Assembly: GCF_002127325.2 (NCBI RefSeq)
Contig: NC_035436.2
Coordinates: 21,123,375-21,187,374 of the forward strand
DNA from: Helianthus annuus
Lineage: Eukaryota > Streptophyta > Magnoliopsida > Asterales > Asteraceae
Length of the DNA: 64,000 bases
Direction: 5' to 3'
Below are positions 11,786-23,644 of this stretch, one piece after another; position 1 is the first letter of the stretch; every line of letters starts with the position of its first letter. The notes beneath the pieces are model-generated. The model worked only from the letters and a program-made list of their open reading frames with translations. It had not been told where the DNA came from and did not search any database. The position numbers and the translations under genes were made by a program.

Positions 11786-12319
11786 TTCCACACATGGGGA
11801 AGGTTCATTGTAGAACACTAAAAAAGTGGGGAACCACGGGGAACCGACTCAAACGAACTCCGATTGGATTCATTCCAGCGGCGTTGGAACCGGCTCATCG
11901 AACCCTAACTGAGATCTTTTAACCCTAAACCCTAAATCCTAATCCTAAACTCTAACCTAAAATAAGGCTAACTAGCTAAACCGTAAAATCTAAACTAACC
12001 CTAAAGCTAAACTCTAAAGGCTAAACCCTAAAGGCTAAACCCTAGAGGCTAAACCCTAAGCTAACCCTAAAGTTAAACCCTAAAGCTAAACCCTAAACTT
12101 TAAAGCTAAACCCTAAAGCTAAACCCTAAAAGCCAAACCCTAATATATTTAAGGTTTAGGGGTTATGATTTAGGGTTTAGGGTTAAGAGATCCTAGTTAG
12201 GGTTCGACGAGCCAGTTCCAACGCCACAGGAATGAGTCCAATCGGAGTTCGTTTGAGTCGGTTCCCCACTATTTCCCACTTTTTTAGTGTTCCCCAATGA
12301 ACCTCACACTTCCACACAT
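11786..12319. mobile_element. Foldback element with telomere-like core, 10-bp TSD
   Basis: Arms 11796-11925 and about 12185-12309 are inverted copies of each other, sharing GGAATGAGTCCAATCGGAG and TGAGTCGGTTCCCC in opposite orientation. The core (11925-12180) is a degenerate array of CCCTAAA/GGCTAAACCCTAAA units. The direct repeat TTCCACACAT flanks the element at 11786-11795 and 12310-12319. A 9-11 bp TSD with long inverted arms points to a Mutator-like non-autonomous element. It is not a telomere, because it sits between unrelated flanks with a TSD. Confidence 0.8.
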
Positions 12320-12341
12320 TTGTATAATTATATATAGTTCT

Positions 12342-13241
12342 ATTCTTGAAGAAACACGGAACTAATTTTAGAGTTAATTAGTTTGGTTTATGTTTCAAAC
12401 ATGATGGTTAATCTTCTTATAACTTTCCTGAGCTCCTCGATGATCCGATCTTCCTGCAAAACAAAACACCATTAGCTCGTTAAGAGGGGAATATGGGGGT
12501 TTCCCTCTTAACCAAGACTCTGGCGTGAGAATAAATATCTGCTTTGAGGAAATAAGTGTGTGTTAAGAGTGAGGGTGAAGAGAGCAGAATGAATTAACCT
12601 GTGCATGAAGGTCCTCTATTTATAGCTGGAGAGCTGTAAGAAGAGATGGGCTGATGGGCCTTGGGCCAGAAGGCGACAACAATATCCTTCTTGTCTCACT
12701 GGTGTAGATCGTTGGTGCCTTCTAGAAGATCTCCGGTGCTGGCGCACCTTGATTGGAGCCACGTGTCCCTGTTGTCGGCCTTGTTGTCCCTCTGCCATCA
12801 GCAGGTAAGTGGAGATCATGGGGCAGGTGTCGCCGCCCCCTGATTGGTGCCACGTAGACGTCCTTGTGTACTTATTGTCTCCTGCACGTCAGACGATCGT
12901 GGAGCATGATAGAGCACAGCCTGGTGGACGCTGATTGACTCTTTCTTCTGCCACTTGTACCTTGAGTACTTTCTGAAGTGGCCTTACGCTCTAACTTCTG
13001 CGCGACCCTTGCTGAGCACGTAACTAGCCCGCGCAGGGTTATAGATGCTGAAGGTTTTTATTCAGAATGCTAAGTGCTGAAACTGGTGTTCTCTTTTGTT
13101 TGGACCTCGCGCGAGGTGAGTCTTTGTTCAAGTAACATGCGCGAGTCTAAGATTGATCAGCTTGCTGAATAAGGAGTATGGTCCAGCGTGCGACCTGAAA
13201 AAGGTTTGCGCGGCTTTTTGGGACCATACCCCTTCAATTCT
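12342..13241 (-). mobile_element. Solo LTR with ATTCT target duplication
   Basis: The segment 12347-13236 begins TGAAG and ends CTTCA and is flanked by the direct repeat ATTCT (12342-12346 and 13237-13241). It is about 890 bp long, with a canonical TATA box on the minus strand (CTATAAATAGAGG near 12615). No internal coding region is attached. This is the structure left when recombination between two LTRs deletes an element. Confidence 0.7.
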
Positions 13242-13300
13242 GGTTTTTGTAAGTTTTGTGTGCTGGATTTATGCTAATTTGGGTTTGAGAAATCTTGTAG

Positions 13301-14723
13301 GTTAAGGGGTTGGATGTGGATGCTCTTCACATTTCTCACATTAAGGTGAACCAGGCACAGTAACAAAGACGTAGGACTTATCGTGCTCATGGAAGAATCA
13401 ATCTTGAGTATTGTTCTCTAAATTTCTTTATATTTTCTTAAAATATATGCTTGTAAAGTGGCAATTTAGACCAATTTACTTACGAATGGATTTGTGTAGT
13501 TTTAAAAAAAAAAAAATTTAATGGTAAACTGGTAAAATAATAACAATATTAAAATGAAACGGGTCAAAGAGGTTTAAAGTCACCCAACAGGTGTGATTGT
13601 GTGTATTATGCATACACTGAGTTTAATGTGTTATCTGTTTGTTTGGCAGCTTACATGTCTTCCTTCTCCTTGTCGTATTGAGCTGACCCTATCTGAGAAG
13701 GAAGAACCTGTTAAGAAAGAGGTTTGTTTCGGAATCGGGATTGTGTTTCGAAAAAATAAATTATGCGTTATGGAATAAAACAATAACCAAACAATCAGCT
13801 GTAATCAAACAGGCTGTAGAAGATAGTGTTTGGATATGTTCAAGTTGTTTAAAATATCACCGTAATCAGTTGTATGAGTGTTTGGAAAATCAGATACTAA
13901 AATTGTTTTTGAAAATGTAATTATCAAGTATTTTATCTTGTGTTGTGCTTTTGCAGCCCGAGACTCAGTTTGATAGCCAACCCGATCGGGCCACAATCGG
14001 GCATATGTGGGTCGACCAAAGTGAGCCAAACCTGGGTCATTTTATTCAAATGGATTCTATGAGACTTTGGATCACATGCTCATGCAAAACCCACGTTCTG
14101 TAACACACATTTATCTTATTTTCTTCTATTTTTATTTTCTTTATTTTTCATTTTCAAGTTAGTTATCCCACTTCCCTAAATGTTAGCAACGTAGGTTGTT
14201 TTTAGTTTCCACATTTCCTATATGTATTGTGGATGAGTAACTGAAAAGAGGACAGTGAGTTTATGTTTGAGAAAAGAATTTTGTTGATTTATCTCTTGAG
14301 TGTGAGAGTTGAATTAATTGTCAATGCTAGCTCAATTTTGGCACATTGGGTGGTGTTCTTAGACACGATTTCTGAACCGAAGTGGTGAATCTGTATCTTC
14401 GGTTACGACGACATCGCAGCCCTACCGTTTGTTTGGTGGTGTTTTCTGTATCCAAACGAACCGTAGAACTATCTTAAATTTTATTGTTTGTTTTGAACCG
14501 GTGATTCGAGGGTCATACTCCTATCAAACGGATAAAATAAGATAAATGTGTGTTACAGAACGTGGGTTTTGCATGAGCATGTGATCCAAAGTCTCATAGA
14601 ATCCACTTGAATAAAATGACCCAGGTTTGGCTCACTTTGGTCGACCCACATATGCCCGATTGTGGCCCGATCGGGTTGGCTACGGGTTGGCTATCACAGT
14701 TGGCCTCAAGAAAGACAAAGTAG
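13301..14723 (+). pseudogene. Ribosomal protein L17 (uL22) pseudogene, 3' exons
   Basis: Exon-like segments match the C-terminal half of the cytosolic 60S protein L17/uL22. Segment 13301-13403 reads VKGLDVDALHISHI...RRRTYRAHGRIN, with an in-frame TAA after NQAQ. Segment 13650-13721 encodes the SPCRIELTLSEKEEPVKK region after a small frame-disrupting insertion. Segment 13957-13970 encodes PETQ. The last codons resume after a MITE at 14702 and end at TAG 14721-14723. The intron between the first two segments has lost its donor. Upstream exons are absent. Family match is strong; clearly non-functional. Confidence 0.85.
13966..14701. mobile_element. Long-TIR foldback MITE in the L17 last exon
   Basis: The element 13971-14696 begins TGATAGCCAACC and ends GGTTGGCTATCA. 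Its inverted arms are about 160 bp (13971-14140 and 14525-14696). The 5-bp direct repeat CAGTT flanks it (13966-13970, 14697-14701). The host sequence reads continuously across the site as the end of the L17 coding region, which fixes both boundaries. No transposase is seen. Confidence 0.85.
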
Positions 14724-15670
14724 AGTCTGGTTTTTATCGGGCGGTGGATTGGCGTTACTAGAAAGAGCTTTTGTTATATTCTTGCACATATAAATTTTGA
14801 AAAATTCATCTGATATTTTGAGATTTTCTATATTTTATTTTGTTATTATTTACTTGCATTTACAAGGTTAAAATCATGCTCATTGTCATAAAATCTCTTC
14901 AAGACCATGACAAACCGAAAGCGATACTGAATCCACTTTTTGCTCGAATTCTTCTTTTCTGTGTATTTTGAAAGAAAATTACTAAGTTACAAGCCGGCTT
15001 GATAATTCATTTGTGATGGAATTCTCGTGGTGGGTTTTAGTGTTAAAACTGATTAGTAAATTTTGGTGTAGCAGTTGTTAAGTGTGAACATGCAGAGGCA
15101 TATATGCTGTGAGAACAAGCCAATTACCCTGATGGAATCTAAAATCCAATGAGTTTTGTTTTTTTTTTAACATGAGCTTTGTTCTGAAACATATAAAACC
15201 ATTAATTGTTTTAAAGTTGTTATAATGGTTTACTGTTGATTTCGGGGACTTAAAATGGTCTACTGGCATACATTTATAAGGTAATTTTAACTCCTTTACA
15301 TAAAAATTTATTGAAATAAGTTTGTTGTGACATGTTAGAAAATTGACATCCAGAAAACAGCGGCTCCAGTATCACCGTGTTTTGAACGCAATTGCAGTAA
15401 ATTAGAAAAAAAAAAAAAAAAAAAAAACACTGCAGTTAGACGTTCTCAAATGGAAGTTTTTTAAGAACCGCAAATTCACACACCTAATAATCTACTTATG
15501 CATTTTACACCTACGTCCCCCACAAGATTAGAACCCTCACTTCTTAGGAGACAACACCTTACTCCTTGGTACCTCGAGTAAAAGTGATCCTGACAAACCG
15601 AGTGAGCAAAATGAACTTTTCAAATTAACAATAAAAAGGTATGAAAAAAATAGTACATTTCAGAACTATA
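14724..15670. repeat. U5 array spacer left of copy 4
   Basis: Contains the AAGACCATGACAAACC module (14860-14960) shared with 9300-9480 and a poly-A run at 15403-15427. No coding region is supported. Confidence 0.6.
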
Positions 15671-15693
15671 AACTTTAAACTAGATGATTGGTT

Positions 15694-15821
15694 AGAGCCC
15701 TTCAATAATAGAAGAGGCTCTCCAAAAATAAGTGTATGCCATTTGATGTAACGAGCACACGGTATTCTTTAGTAAAAGGCGAAAGAATAGTTCGCTTTGT
15801 GCTCACTACATGGCTGCATAT
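15694..15821 (-). ncRNA. U5: U5 spliceosomal snRNA, copy 4
   Basis: Loop I, stem I (GAGCAC/GUGCUC) and Sm site AUUUUUGG are all intact, and the 3' hairpin is GAGCCUCUUC...GAAGGGCUC. TATA-like TATAAAAAA near 15843-15852. The USE is TTCCCACATTG at 15887-15897, with T in place of the purine. The 3' box AGTTTAA lies near 15673-15691. The Helitron boundary (15978) is only about 80 bp upstream of this USE. Confidence 0.9.
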
Positions 15822-16619
15822 CTTTGAACCTTATTGACTCTGTTTTTTATAACTATCTTCTCCCATATCTAGTTCTCTTACCCAACCAATGTGGGAAATA
15901 AACCTCTGATGTGCAACTAGTGTGCAACTCCAGTTTGTTTTATCTTTTTCAATATGAAAATTATATATTTCAATAAACTAGGTTATCACCCGGGAATACT
16001 CCCGGGTTGTAAATCTTTATATCTAAAAAATAAATATACATCTATATATATTAATTAATAAAAATATACCATGTAGTTGTGAATCTTTATAACCTGGAAA
16101 CTTCCCGGGCAGAAAGAATCAATTTATAATCTAATTATGTCTTTAAATAAATTAAAAGACATGTTTTCAAACGTTATTAAGTATTTAAATAAATAAGTTA
16201 AAATTTGGTTTGAATACTTTGCGGTACCAATGTTGAAAGTAAAAGACGCGTTTTCAAACGTTATTTGCCGTAAAATAACACTTTTTTTTTTCATGGGGCA
16301 CCTCCTTCCTTTTCTTTACATGTGCACCCATATGCTATGCGATACGGTACCGGTTAAGCCAAAGAACTTATGAAGAAATGAGTTGAGCCACGTCACTTTT
16401 TTTACCATAATCCCAAAGAAATAAAGACATTTATGTTTTTACCTTTTTTAGCCGAAACCCGATTACCAAACCTGACCCAATGCTACCTAAACCGAGTATT
16501 TAACACAATTGTACATGAAGCCACACATGACCTAAGTAAAAATATAACAAAAACTTTCCACAACAAAACTTTTAAACACATTAAAAGAAGATAATTGAGA
16601 TATATTTCCTTTTTTTAAA

Positions 16620-17156
16620 CAGCTAACAAATCAAATTTTATTAAAAACAAATTAGCATTGTGCTAATCCACATCCAAAAACAACCGGACAACAAACTACA
16701 TCATAGACCCAAAAAAATTAACACGAAATTTTGCCAGTTTTCCCATGATAAACCAACGGATTTTGACTGATGTTTAACCCATAGGTACGCCAAAACACTA
16801 ATTTCCTACTTTAAACTCTTCACCTTAGGTTGTTTACGGTTGAAGATAATATTGTTTTGACTTCGCCAAATGCACCACACGACCGTTAGAATAATGGAGT
16901 AGACAACCTTTCTCCACTTCACAGAGCCTCTCGCTTGCTTATAAAACTTCAACTGGTCCTCGAATTCAAAGAAAAAGAAGCCATAAAGCATGTACCATGT
17001 ATTAATAAAGTCCCAGATAGTTTGCGTCATCCCACACGATACTAAAAGATGTTCTGCAGACTCCTCATATGCTCCACAAAAGCTGCACATAATAGACCCA
17101 ATGGTAACACTTCGTCTTTCCGGATTTGTACTCGTAGGCAAGTGATCCAACCCCAA
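16620..17156 (-). pseudogene. LINE 3' fragment with zf-RVT domain
   Basis: Translation 17156-16806 matches the C-terminal reverse-transcriptase zinc-binding region of plant L1-type LINEs: CSFCGAYEESAEHLLVSC followed by the hydrophobic VVWCIWRSQNNIIF motif. Downstream sequence to about 16620 looks like its 3' UTR. No RT or endonuclease domain is present. It is a fragment carried within the Helitron. Confidence 0.75.
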
Positions 17157-17809
17157 CCTCCACGGTAAAAAATGACTTTAAGTGATACCCAATTGTTCCA
17201 TTCAAAGACCGTGCCGAAGTAAATTATTCGAAACTGAGACCAATATCATGGCCATCAACATGTCCATAAAAAACCTATCTATAACATAGTGTAAACATGA
17301 GTGCCAAAAGTGTACATCCAATTTTGAATCCCTAGGCAATTACTTGTACTTAGACTGACAGCAAAAAAAAAAAAAACAAAGACAAAATAAAAAATGAAGC
17401 ATAAAGGGTTAAAAAGTTCAGTGAAAAATAAAGCTTGAATAAATAAAAGAATTACATGTATCCCCTCCCTGAAATTACTCGACAATAAAGTCCTCACACT
17501 TTCTTACTAACATAAAAGTTCTATTTTGGGAGATAAAATCCTTAGTACATATCAAAATATAAATGAAAGAGTCTTTTTTACATGATCAAAATATAAATGA
17601 AAAAGTATTTTTTACATGATTAAGTCCCTAAACTTGAATAAAAAAGACTTCTTCGCTAAGTTTTAGAACTCAAAGTTTCTCACAAAAATAAAATACATGA
17701 AGTTATATGCAGATTCAATGAAAGTCTATTAGGTTTTCGGACAAATGCGAACATACTAAAATGTGATATAACGTGTTACAAAATAAAATGTGATAGCATG
17801 CTATCAAAA

Positions 17810-18266
17810 TCCCATCTTGTTCATCGTAAATCGCCCATATTTGTTTGGGTTTAAATACTTTCTCCGATCTGTCGTTATCAAAATCATGGAAATCAGGGTC
17901 CGGGTTGATCATCGTGTTTTTCGTCTTTTCCCGTTCTTTTCGGCTTTTGAAGCTAACTTCATTTCTTCTAAACTGACCCGAATCACTTATCGGACTTTAT
18001 TGATTAACTTTCTAACATCAATAACAGGTTCAAATGAAAAGCACCCGTTTGGTACGCTATTGACTAAGTCTTCTAACTTGACCCGAATCACTGATCTCGG
18101 GCCCGTTTCCAGAATGAAATGCTGCAGTGTACGAAGATTTTGTGAACCCGTTATCGGTTGTATACGACCACCGGCAAAACGCCACCGGAGCCACACCCGT
18201 CTCAACAGCAACAAAAACGCCATGACAGTTCTTACAAAAGTTTCTCCGCTTGTTCTTTCGCTCTAA
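17810..18266 (-). pseudogene. DUF3444 (DnaJ-associated) gene fragment
   Basis: On the minus strand 17910-17815 reads DPDFHDFDNDRSEKVFKPKQ and then IWAIYDEQDG. This resembles the start of the DUF3444 domain found in plant J-domain proteins (pattern DP-F-DFD-DR, then Q-IWA-YD--DG). The match then runs out of frame. Sequence to 18266 may be upstream coding from the same gene but carries stops. Probably a fragment captured by the Helitron. Confidence 0.55.
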
Positions 18267-18299
18267 TAGCTTCTTCTATGTTAGATTCCATCTCGAAGG

Positions 18300-20280
18300 T
18301 TAAAATTTAAACCAGATCATGTATAAGTTTCAAATTTCAGTAACTATATAAACTCATATCATGTAGTCTCTTCATCCAATTAAAAGTTAAAACATCAACG
18401 TTTGACTATTGGTCAAACATCTCAAATGCAGTCAACATTTGATGAAGAGATGACTATTGGTCAAACATCTCTTCATCCGATTAAAACATCAAAGTTTGAC
18501 TATTGGTTAAACATTTCAAATGCATCCGATAACAATTTACAAACTTATAACTCATTGGTATAATTAATCAAAGAAGAACCCATACAGAAAGTTACTGAAA
18601 GAAGATAGTATATATGGTTATGATATAAGGATAGAAATATGAAGTCTAAACATAAAAATAATATGTAGACCTTGAAATACGGTCGAATAGAAACATCAGA
18701 CCCACAAAATGCATGCGAATATTTACCTATTGGATCGTCAGTCTTCACCAAAATCCATTATTCCACCAGGTTCCGCAAAACGCCTGTGCCCTCGGAAGTC
18801 AATGTCAGCCTGCTCATAGTGAATAACATCTGCCACATCTTAAGTATGACACACCGGCAAAAACATATAGGCTTTGCCTGGTATCAGATACTCGTGATTC
18901 GGAAAATTATCAAACCAAGAATAAAAGAGCGGTATTGACCTTGAGGGAGAGTGCATTCTTCGCTTCTTCAAGCATTTCAACATTTTCCTTTTTATGTTTC
19001 TTGTCCAGCTCACTCATCGAGTCCATCCATTTTATCTTTTTTTTAATTGTAATAATTAAGCCGTCTGATGTACCCAACCTACGAAATGTCATTAATCAGA
19101 GCCACAATACGTGATTTATTTTATAGCAGATAACAAATTAAATATTCGAAAAAATGTTATTTTCCAAAACATCCTGAAGAACGTGTTTAACATCAAATGT
19201 GAAGAAATGGTAAATATAATTTGAGATTACCAATCTGAGAGTGTATGTATCATGTTCCCCAATTGGGGCATGAGATCCCAAATGAGATCGCGTCGAAATA
19301 AAAAAAAGGATTCCTTTATCACCTACAAAACTTTAACAATCAAAAAACCAAAACCAAAACCAAAACTTTAACAATAAAAAAAAGAATGTTTACAAACTAA
19401 TTTGATAACTATGTCAACAACACAAAATTATGTAAAAAACGTCGGAATTACCCTAAGTAGCAACAAACCACAAAATAAGAACATGCGAGAAGCCACACCA
19501 CATGCAATCAGAAAATCAAAGCTTCAAACAGAGAAGACGAAGAACAAAGAATGAGTAGAATGTGACATCGTATTTGGCCGTCAAAAATTTCACAGAGGAA
19601 AAAATATAAAAGAGTATAAATCCAGTGCTAGTGCTGGATGAATAAATTTAAGAGAGGATTTGAATACAACAAACAAATCGAAACAACATAAGCATACCTC
19701 TGTTTCGATTAATTTCTCTTAAAAAAAGATGCGGCATTTGATTCATCAAAATCATACACCACCAAACATAAACATATACCTGCAGCTTCGTAACCTACAC
19801 AAAGATCTCTGCGTAGTCACTTCCATCTTCAAAGTATATACCTTCTTCTCGAACTCACTCGTATACTGCTCTTCCGCTCCATTAGCTATGGACCCTCAAT
19901 GTTCTCATGTTCATAAAATCAAGATGTAAAATCAACACAAAGTTGAGAATGCATTACCTGTGGGATATCCTTTAAAACGTTACTAACGTAAGACTTACAA
20001 CAACCTATATATGACTTGCGCTAACTTAATAAAAAAAACTCCTGGAACTAAAACAACCAAACAAAATGAATAAAACTAACATAAAGTTACTTTTTAACTT
20101 ATTGTCATCACTATAAACGATCTATTTTAGACCTTTGACAAATAGTTTTGGTAGCACGACAGTTGACCTTTTGTAGTCAAACAGTGACTCTTTCTTCAGA
20201 TTCAGTTTTTAAAAACGGTGAAAGATAAATTCAAACACATAGGCTAAAAGATTTGATGGTTACCAATATAACACTCCCTC
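18300..20280. other. Helitron internal region, no gene identified
   Basis: Contains short direct repeats built on TTTGACTATTGGTCAAACAT (18395-18520). A possible exon remnant at 18690-19092 on the minus strand is lysine/glutamate-rich and probably a coiled coil (MSELDKKHKKENVEMLEEA). I do not recognise the source gene. Confidence 0.4.
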
Positions 20281-20316
20281 ACTTCAAAGAAAATATTAAC
20301 ACATGTCCAGGATATA

Positions 20317-20392
20317 TAATTGAAAATAAATGTTTGACCATTGACCAAATATGATATAATTGAAAATAAATGTTTGACCATTGACCAAATAT
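20317..20392. repeat. 36-bp tandem duplication
   Basis: Two adjacent copies of a unit starting ATATAATTGAAAATAAATG and ending GACCAAATATG. Short local duplication within the Helitron; no function suggested. Confidence 0.8.
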
Positions 20393-20609
20393 GTGGCATA
20401 AGCTTCAATAATGTCAAGATAACCAGTTCAAAGTTCCTCTTGCGACCAAGATCGTAACGCCATCATGTGGTAATCTACTTCTCATATGATGCCTAATAAT
20501 AACCACATATATCAATAATGCCACAGTTAACTTCCAACTAAACTTTTTCATTTTGACCCACTTGATATGAAACACAACTAAAAACAACCAATGAATATGA
20601 AAAATAATG

Positions 20610-20636
20610 ACAGCTGTGGGATTTGAAGCCACGCCA

Positions 20637-20672
<36 letters not shown>

Positions 20673-20687
20673 TTCGGCCAAACTGTC
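20610..20687 (-). pseudogene. tRNA-Leu (anticodon UAG), probably decayed
   Basis: The minus strand folds into a leucine tRNA cloverleaf: acceptor stem GACAGTT/AGCTGTC, anticodon loop TTTAGGC with anticodon UAG, and T-loop TTCAAAT. One T-stem pair is a C-C mismatch. The internal promoter is altered in both parts: A-box TGGCCGAATGG instead of AGTGG, and B-box GCTTCAAATCC instead of GGTTC. It sits inside the Helitron. Possibly still folded, but likely a pseudogene. Confidence 0.75.
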
Positions 20688-20771
20688 TAGATGTATATAA
20701 TATTTGAAGAATTTAGAAAAATATAAATGAGACATGACAATAAGTTAATAAATAATGAGATTAATAAAAAA

Positions 20772-20790
20772 TAGTGACAGCTGTGGGATT
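20772..20790. repeat. Partial copy of the tRNA-Leu 3' end
   Basis: The short sequence GTGACAGCTGTGGGATTT repeats the tRNA-Leu 3' end 160 bp away, with its A-rich flank. A local duplication. Confidence 0.6.
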
Positions 20791-20857
20791 TAAAAGGTAT
20801 TTCCTGGAGCTACGTTAAATCAGGAATCGTGATTCCAAAACATTTAATCGCGATTTT

Positions 20858-23443
20858 TGTCACACCCCCAAATAACCACCTAGGGCATGTCCCTATTGGA
20901 GGTGCAACGATCCAACAAAGAGCCACCAACCATATCAAACGCAAGTTATAATGTATTGAAATACCCAATTGAAAGAAATGTATCGTTTGAAAAGTTAAAC
21001 CAAAACCAAAGTATTGAGCGGAAGCATAAATGTATAAGTGTGTAAATGTATCGAAACCAAATCAATGTAATTGTTTATCATGACCACAACCACTCCAGCA
21101 GCATCAGACGGCAAGCTCCCAAGTTCCTTCAATAATTACCTACAAGCATGCAACAAGTGTGTCAGACTACGCTGGTGAGTTCAAGGTTTTGTTAACTAGT
21201 TATGTTACCATATGTATGTTAATACGATTTAACACTGCGATACAATGTTGCTCATGCTAGATACCCTAGGGAATGTGCCCATATGTATCCGGGGAGTGGG
21301 TACCCCTTAACGACCGTTTGCTATGTTGCCTTCGTTAGATACCCTAGGGAGAGTGCCCATATGTATCCGAGGAGTGTGCCTCTAACAACCATAGCCATAC
21401 CCAGATAATTAGTTCACGCCCGTCCTTACGGCCCGGTGTGAGGTTTCCCACCTAATAGCGCTATCAACTAATCACCCCCATTGCCCTCCAGGCAATAACC
21501 AAAACCGATTAAGTTATTTACCCAATGTTTCCCTTCCAAATGTTTACCAGTTGTCCCAAACCACCGGGACGCATGCTTGAGAAAATGCATTGAACTCACC
21601 TTGATTTGCTCGGCAGAATATTTCACTTGTTAATTTATTCAATACTCGCGACCTAGGAGAGTGTTTGGTAATGATCAGTTTTACAATTTGTTTACACATA
21701 GATCCCATCAATGGTTGTCACGTATGGCACGTATAACAGTTAAGCAACAATTCAAGCAAGAACAATGATTATTCAAACAGTTGATCAATAGTACACAGTA
21801 TCGAGTAGCTCAATCAAGTTACAAGAATTCATAGTATAACACATAGCAAGTATTCGTGCCCCATAAAAGTTTACTTTACAAATCCATATTTCAAATAGAC
21901 ACCTAACAGTTCATATTATTCCTAATCTAAGTGTGCGGTCCAGTTGACTCGAGGCCTAATAATAAGAGTATACGACTAAGTCTCAAACGTGCGATCTAAT
22001 GCCCGCTCGGCCCAACAGTGCGTCGCACACTATTCCTGACCCACTATACGGCCCAACCCACACTGTGTAAAATCATTCTGTACAGCTTGTACTCGAGCCC
22101 ACAAGATGCCCACCTAATATTGTTTAACCCATAAATGCTACCCAGCCCAGTACATCAAGTCCATCCCAAAGAAATCAGCCCATCATAACGTTATTATTTC
22201 TCCCTTGCCAATTGCCGTACCAGACCCCAGTCCGAGTTATATATTATTATTTCAACCCTTGTACCCCAATTACACCTCCCAAATCCATGCATGACATACA
22301 GCACAATCAATATACACAATTAATTATTACAATACCCAAGCCGCCCCCTATTGGACCTTTGCTCGGTCCACTAGATGATCAATACCTCAAAAACGGTCAC
22401 ATGCACAAACCCTATCACAATTATAAATCAAATTAAAGATAATATATCATATGGTTTCTGATGTTGTCTAATTAATGAGGTCTGCACATATTCATTATTA
22501 AATTGTTCCAAATTATGTTCTGTTTGTTAGGTGACATGATGGCCGACATACTAGTATAATCATACATAATTCATTATCATATGAAGACAATCAACAATGG
22601 CCGACAATCATGAGTGTTCCTTATCCAATTGGTTGCACATTCAAGGTGTTTCACAATCATATGATTGGACCGAATCTAAGGCTTACATGCCTTCATGTTA
22701 TTTGACCAATTAGTTCACTAACCTACAAGTATACCCATGTGATCACCTATTTATCAACAACACAATTATTAGTCTCATACATGTATGTCAGATTAGTCAT
22801 ATCTCACAACCAATATCATCAAAACCTTATCTATCTATTGGACCCTTTTATGGTTCAATTACATCATCACAAATGTCGGCAGCATATACACACACAATCA
22901 TAAAGGTTAACAATTATTAAACACTAACCAGAAACTTGACTGCCAAAGGGTGTTATCTCGAACAGGGGGGGGGGGTCTCCTACGTCCGTCGCATTCAAGA
23001 AGATGTAGGGTTTGGTTTGTTATAAGATTCCTTGTTACGCACATGTAAAATTCCTGGTTACGTGCACTTAAATAACATTACCTAGGCGAATCTACTAGTT
23101 GACCCAACTGGGCCTAAGCCCACACCAAAAGATCAATGATTATGCTCATCTAATTAGATTAGGAGTAGAACTTAATAGCCGGCCCAAAGTAGGACTTGTT
23201 TGGGCTCGGCAAGTCCAACCATGAATATGTGGCTCGTATAAGGTTCGGGTATGTGCATATGAGCTCGTATTAGCCGATGTGTGAATGAAGGTACGGCCCA
23301 AAGTAGAAATTAAGGTCCAAACATGTAAATACGAATAGTGATTCCTGTTTGCGATACGATTGAACAATAGTGCAATAGGAATAATACCAAATTGAAAGTT
23401 ACGAGGTTGGACGACACTAACCTTGAGGGTTCGGGTTGTCACA
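20858..23443 (-). mobile_element. 3' LTR of gag-only gypsy element B
   Basis: A 2586-bp LTR runs from TGTCACACCCCC (20858) to GGGTTGTCACA (23443). It is almost identical to 25478-28045; differences include one indel of about 17 bp near 21780/26400 and a handful of substitutions. It contains duplicated GATACCCTAGGGA...GTGCCCATATGTATCC units. Preceding 20858 is the 5-bp repeat ATTTT, matching 28046-28050. Confidence 0.93.
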
Positions 23444-23644
23444 TCATCCCCAACTTGAAGGAAATTTCGTCCCGAAATTTAGCACGTAGTCACAGAGGAA
23501 GCTAACTGGGTTGCGTGGTTTTCTGGTTTTCCTGGGGTGTCACATCCTTCCCCCGTTGATTTGGAATTTCGTCCCGAAATTCCGCAGAACGATAGGAGTG
23601 AGGTCGATAGAAAAGGTCTGATCAACAAGAACAAGATAGCAACC
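23444..23644 (-). other. Polypurine tract region of element B
   Basis: On the minus strand a G-rich tract (TTGGGGATGA) directly abuts the 3' LTR at 23443, the expected plus-strand primer. A second tract, CGGGGGAAGGATGTGACA, occurs at about 23545-23562 and resembles another PPT-LTR junction. The region also repeats AATTTCGTCCCGAAATT. Confidence 0.65.

Noticed and set aside
11925..12180. CCCTAAA repeats as a chromosome end or telomere fusion
   Set aside because: The repeats are degenerate and short, and lie inside an inverted-repeat element with its own TSD.
12616..12843. Overlapping 60-67 residue frames
   Set aside because: They lie in the GC-richer part of a solo LTR and have no recognisable domain.
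22212..22436. 74-residue frame repeated at 26815-27039
   Set aside because: Both copies lie in the two LTRs of one element and look non-coding.
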